This document shows, piece after piece, positions 58,721 through 64,000 of a DNA stretch of 64,000 bases. Under the pieces are notes generated by a model, which saw only the letters and a program-made list of their open reading frames with translations, ran no database searches and had not been told where the DNA came from. The stretch comes from Chrysoperla carnea (Eukaryota > Arthropoda > Insecta > Neuroptera > Chrysopidae). The translations under genes were made by a program, and so were the position numbers. The stretch covers positions 37,442,640-37,506,639 of the forward strand of contig NC_058342.1 in NCBI RefSeq assembly GCF_905475395.1, written 5' to 3'. How positions within the stretch are numbered: the first letter of the stretch is position 1; every line of letters starts with the position of its first letter.

Positions 58721-59219
58721 ATTCTCGAAAAACGATAAAACCATTCTAGAATTATTGGAAAACATTCTTGTATTGGTTTTATAAACTTTTTAAATTTGTT
58801 TATACAGGTCAGTTCAACAATTAACTCAGTCAATTGTTTGTTTTATTATAAAATACAAGACAACCTTCTCCCTGCAAGCTACCATTGATTATGATTTGTT
58901 ATTCCAATAAATATTTACATAAATATTGTATTGTATTTGTTATTAAATTATTATTGTGATTATTATTGTAATTATGACTTATGATTGTCATTGTCATTGT
59001 CATTGTCATTGTCAACTAAATAAATAAACTAAATAAACATATTATTATTCTTTTTATTTAATATTACCTCCACCTACCTCCAATATTCTTTGTCAATATT
59101 CTATACTTACGTTCATTAAAAAATTCTTAAAAATAAGATGCTACAGTTTTAAATAAAGAAATTTGTTAGAAAAATTGGTCATCAAATTTTCTCGGTGAGT
59201 TTATTTACGTGCAAGCCAA

Positions 59220-59500
59220 TTACTTAAGTAAGCAGGCAAATAATTTCTGACAACAAATTTCTATTTTCATATTTTCGGAGCGATTATCTGAAATTAGAAA
59301 TTTCTGATTTTCGGAGTGAAAACTGAAATAAGAAATTTGTTACGAAATTTTTGTAATAAATACTCACCAAAAAATTTGTTGACTGATAACAAATTTCTAA
59401 TTTCAGATTTTCGGGGTGTTCTTACCGCAGGTCATACTCACCAATTTCAGACCACTAACTTTCTGATAAGAAATTTCTAATTTTTGATTTTCGGGGTGAA
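59220..59500. repeat. Imperfect tandem repeat with TTTTCGG(G/A)GTG units
   Basis: The block AAATTTCT(A/G)ATTT..(G)ATTTTCGG(G/A)GTG(A) recurs four or more times at about 59260, 59305, 59390 and 59475, with ACAAATTT or ATAAGAAATTT in between, partly inverted. No gene. Confidence 0.55.
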
Positions 59501-60705
59501 ATTTTTTATATTACCTATCAGGAACTACTCATAGACAAAAAGAAAATATTATGCACGTAGAGTCATCTATCGGTGAATATAACAAACCAATGCATGTTAT
59601 ATATAACATAGAGATTTCAGTGTCGGTAAAACAGTTGCGCCCAATTTAAACAAATATTAATATAACTACTTGCCAATAGATGGCAGTTAGAGTTACATTT
59701 TTAGAATAGATCAGGATAAGGTAATTAAAATAAATGTAAATATAACATATTATGATTATTAATTAGAATGGTTTATTTAAAAGATTACATTTATGTAATT
59801 AATATTAATTAATACGATATGAATTATTAAATTAAATATTTAATAATAATAATAAGATGTAGTGAGTGTAGCTGTAGCTGTAGCTGAGCTGTAGCTTAGG
59901 CACTTATAAAATTTATTAATTATAGATAGATAGATAGATAGATAGATGTAGGTTTATTGTGTAAAATAAGCTACTATCACATGTAATGTAATTATTAAAC
60001 AAACGATCAATTAAAATAAAATAAATTAACAATAAATAAATAAATAAATAAATAAATAAAAGCTTAAAACAAATGATTTTATCAAATCATTATTATTATT
60101 ATTATTATTATTCATGTAAAAATATTAAATTTAGTTCAAATTAAATATATTAATATAATTAATAAGATGGTAAAAAGTTGAGGATGCTGTTATCATTTAA
60201 TTGTTGTTGTTGTTGTAAAAATATTATATAATTATTTAATTTGATTATATAATAATAATAATAATAATAAATTATATACAAATAAATAAATAAATAAATA
60301 AATAAATTAGTTGTTCCATACTTATAGGTAAAATAAATAAGTAAGTAAGTAGGTAGGTAGGTAGGTAATTATAAACAAAAATAAATCAATCAGTATTGAT
60401 CAGTATTGATCAGTAGTTAATATTGAATCAAAATCACTTATGTTTGATGTTTTAATTAATAAAATAATAATAATTAATAATTTTTATTACACATCATAAT
60501 GAGAGTAATGTTTTGTTTGTAATTACATTTGATTTATTGATGTACCTACTTAGTATACCAAGTACTGTTATCTGTTATCTGTTATCTGTTATCTGTTATC
60601 TGTCATCTGATAGTTTGCAGGTTATGTAAAGTAGGTATGTATAAAAACATTAGATAAATTAAATTATACATAGGTAGGTAATTAATTATAAATAATTAAT
60701 TACTC
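59501..60705. other. Convergent spacer TFIIA-L / projectin, microsatellite-rich
   Basis: Contains GTAGCT (59870), GATA (59925), AAAT (60032 and 60285), ATT (60092), AAT (60252), GTAGGTAG (60350), and TCTGTTA (60570) short tandem runs. Part is likely projectin 3' UTR. No gene seen. Confidence 0.6.

Positions 60706-64000
<3,295 letters not shown>

Overview
The window is nuclear DNA from an animal, almost certainly an arthropod and probably an insect. The evidence is the spliceosomal genes with short GT-AG introns, a projectin/twitchin-type giant muscle kinase, a Tret1-like sugar transporter, a TTAGG-like repeat tract and very AT-rich intergenic DNA full of short palindromic transposable elements. 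I could not fix the order or species from sequence alone.

Layout: (1) 320-1054 (+), the last two coding exons of a bunched/TSC22-type gene. (2) 1055-28085, a gene-poor stretch of about 27 kb with microsatellites, many foldback/MITE-like elements, a non-autonomous hAT element with a perfect 8-bp target duplication, and a 563-nt tract without a single cytosine that grades from a TTGGG/TTAGG array into a GTGGGA/GTGGGT array. (3) 28086-30689 (+), an SLC2 sugar transporter. (4) 35425-41303 (-), CAND1, 11 exons, 1305 aa. (5) 43392-48127 (+), COG3, 9 exons, 921 aa. (6) 49137-51449 (-), FICD, the Fic-domain BiP AMPylase, 5 exons, 490 aa. (7) 53176-56949 (+), TFIIA large subunit, 6 exons, 499 aa. (8) 60706-63948 (-), the 3' end of a projectin/twitchin (bent) gene: part of the kinase C-lobe followed by five Ig domains.

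The exon models were built by hand from splice consensus, reading phase and protein-family conservation. All complete models stay in frame from first to last exon. The genes are mostly unrelated housekeeping functions: cullin-ligase exchange, Golgi tethering, ER chaperone control and basal transcription. CAND1/COG3 and FICD/TFIIA-L are divergent pairs. SLC2/CAND1, COG3/FICD and TFIIA-L/projectin are convergent pairs.

I see no operon, CRISPR array, defence system or clearly new multi-gene system. The unusual material is the repeat landscape: many distinct palindromic families, several present two or three times here and several inside introns (one touching a splice donor), degraded LINE fragments in introns, and the long C-free G-rich tract.
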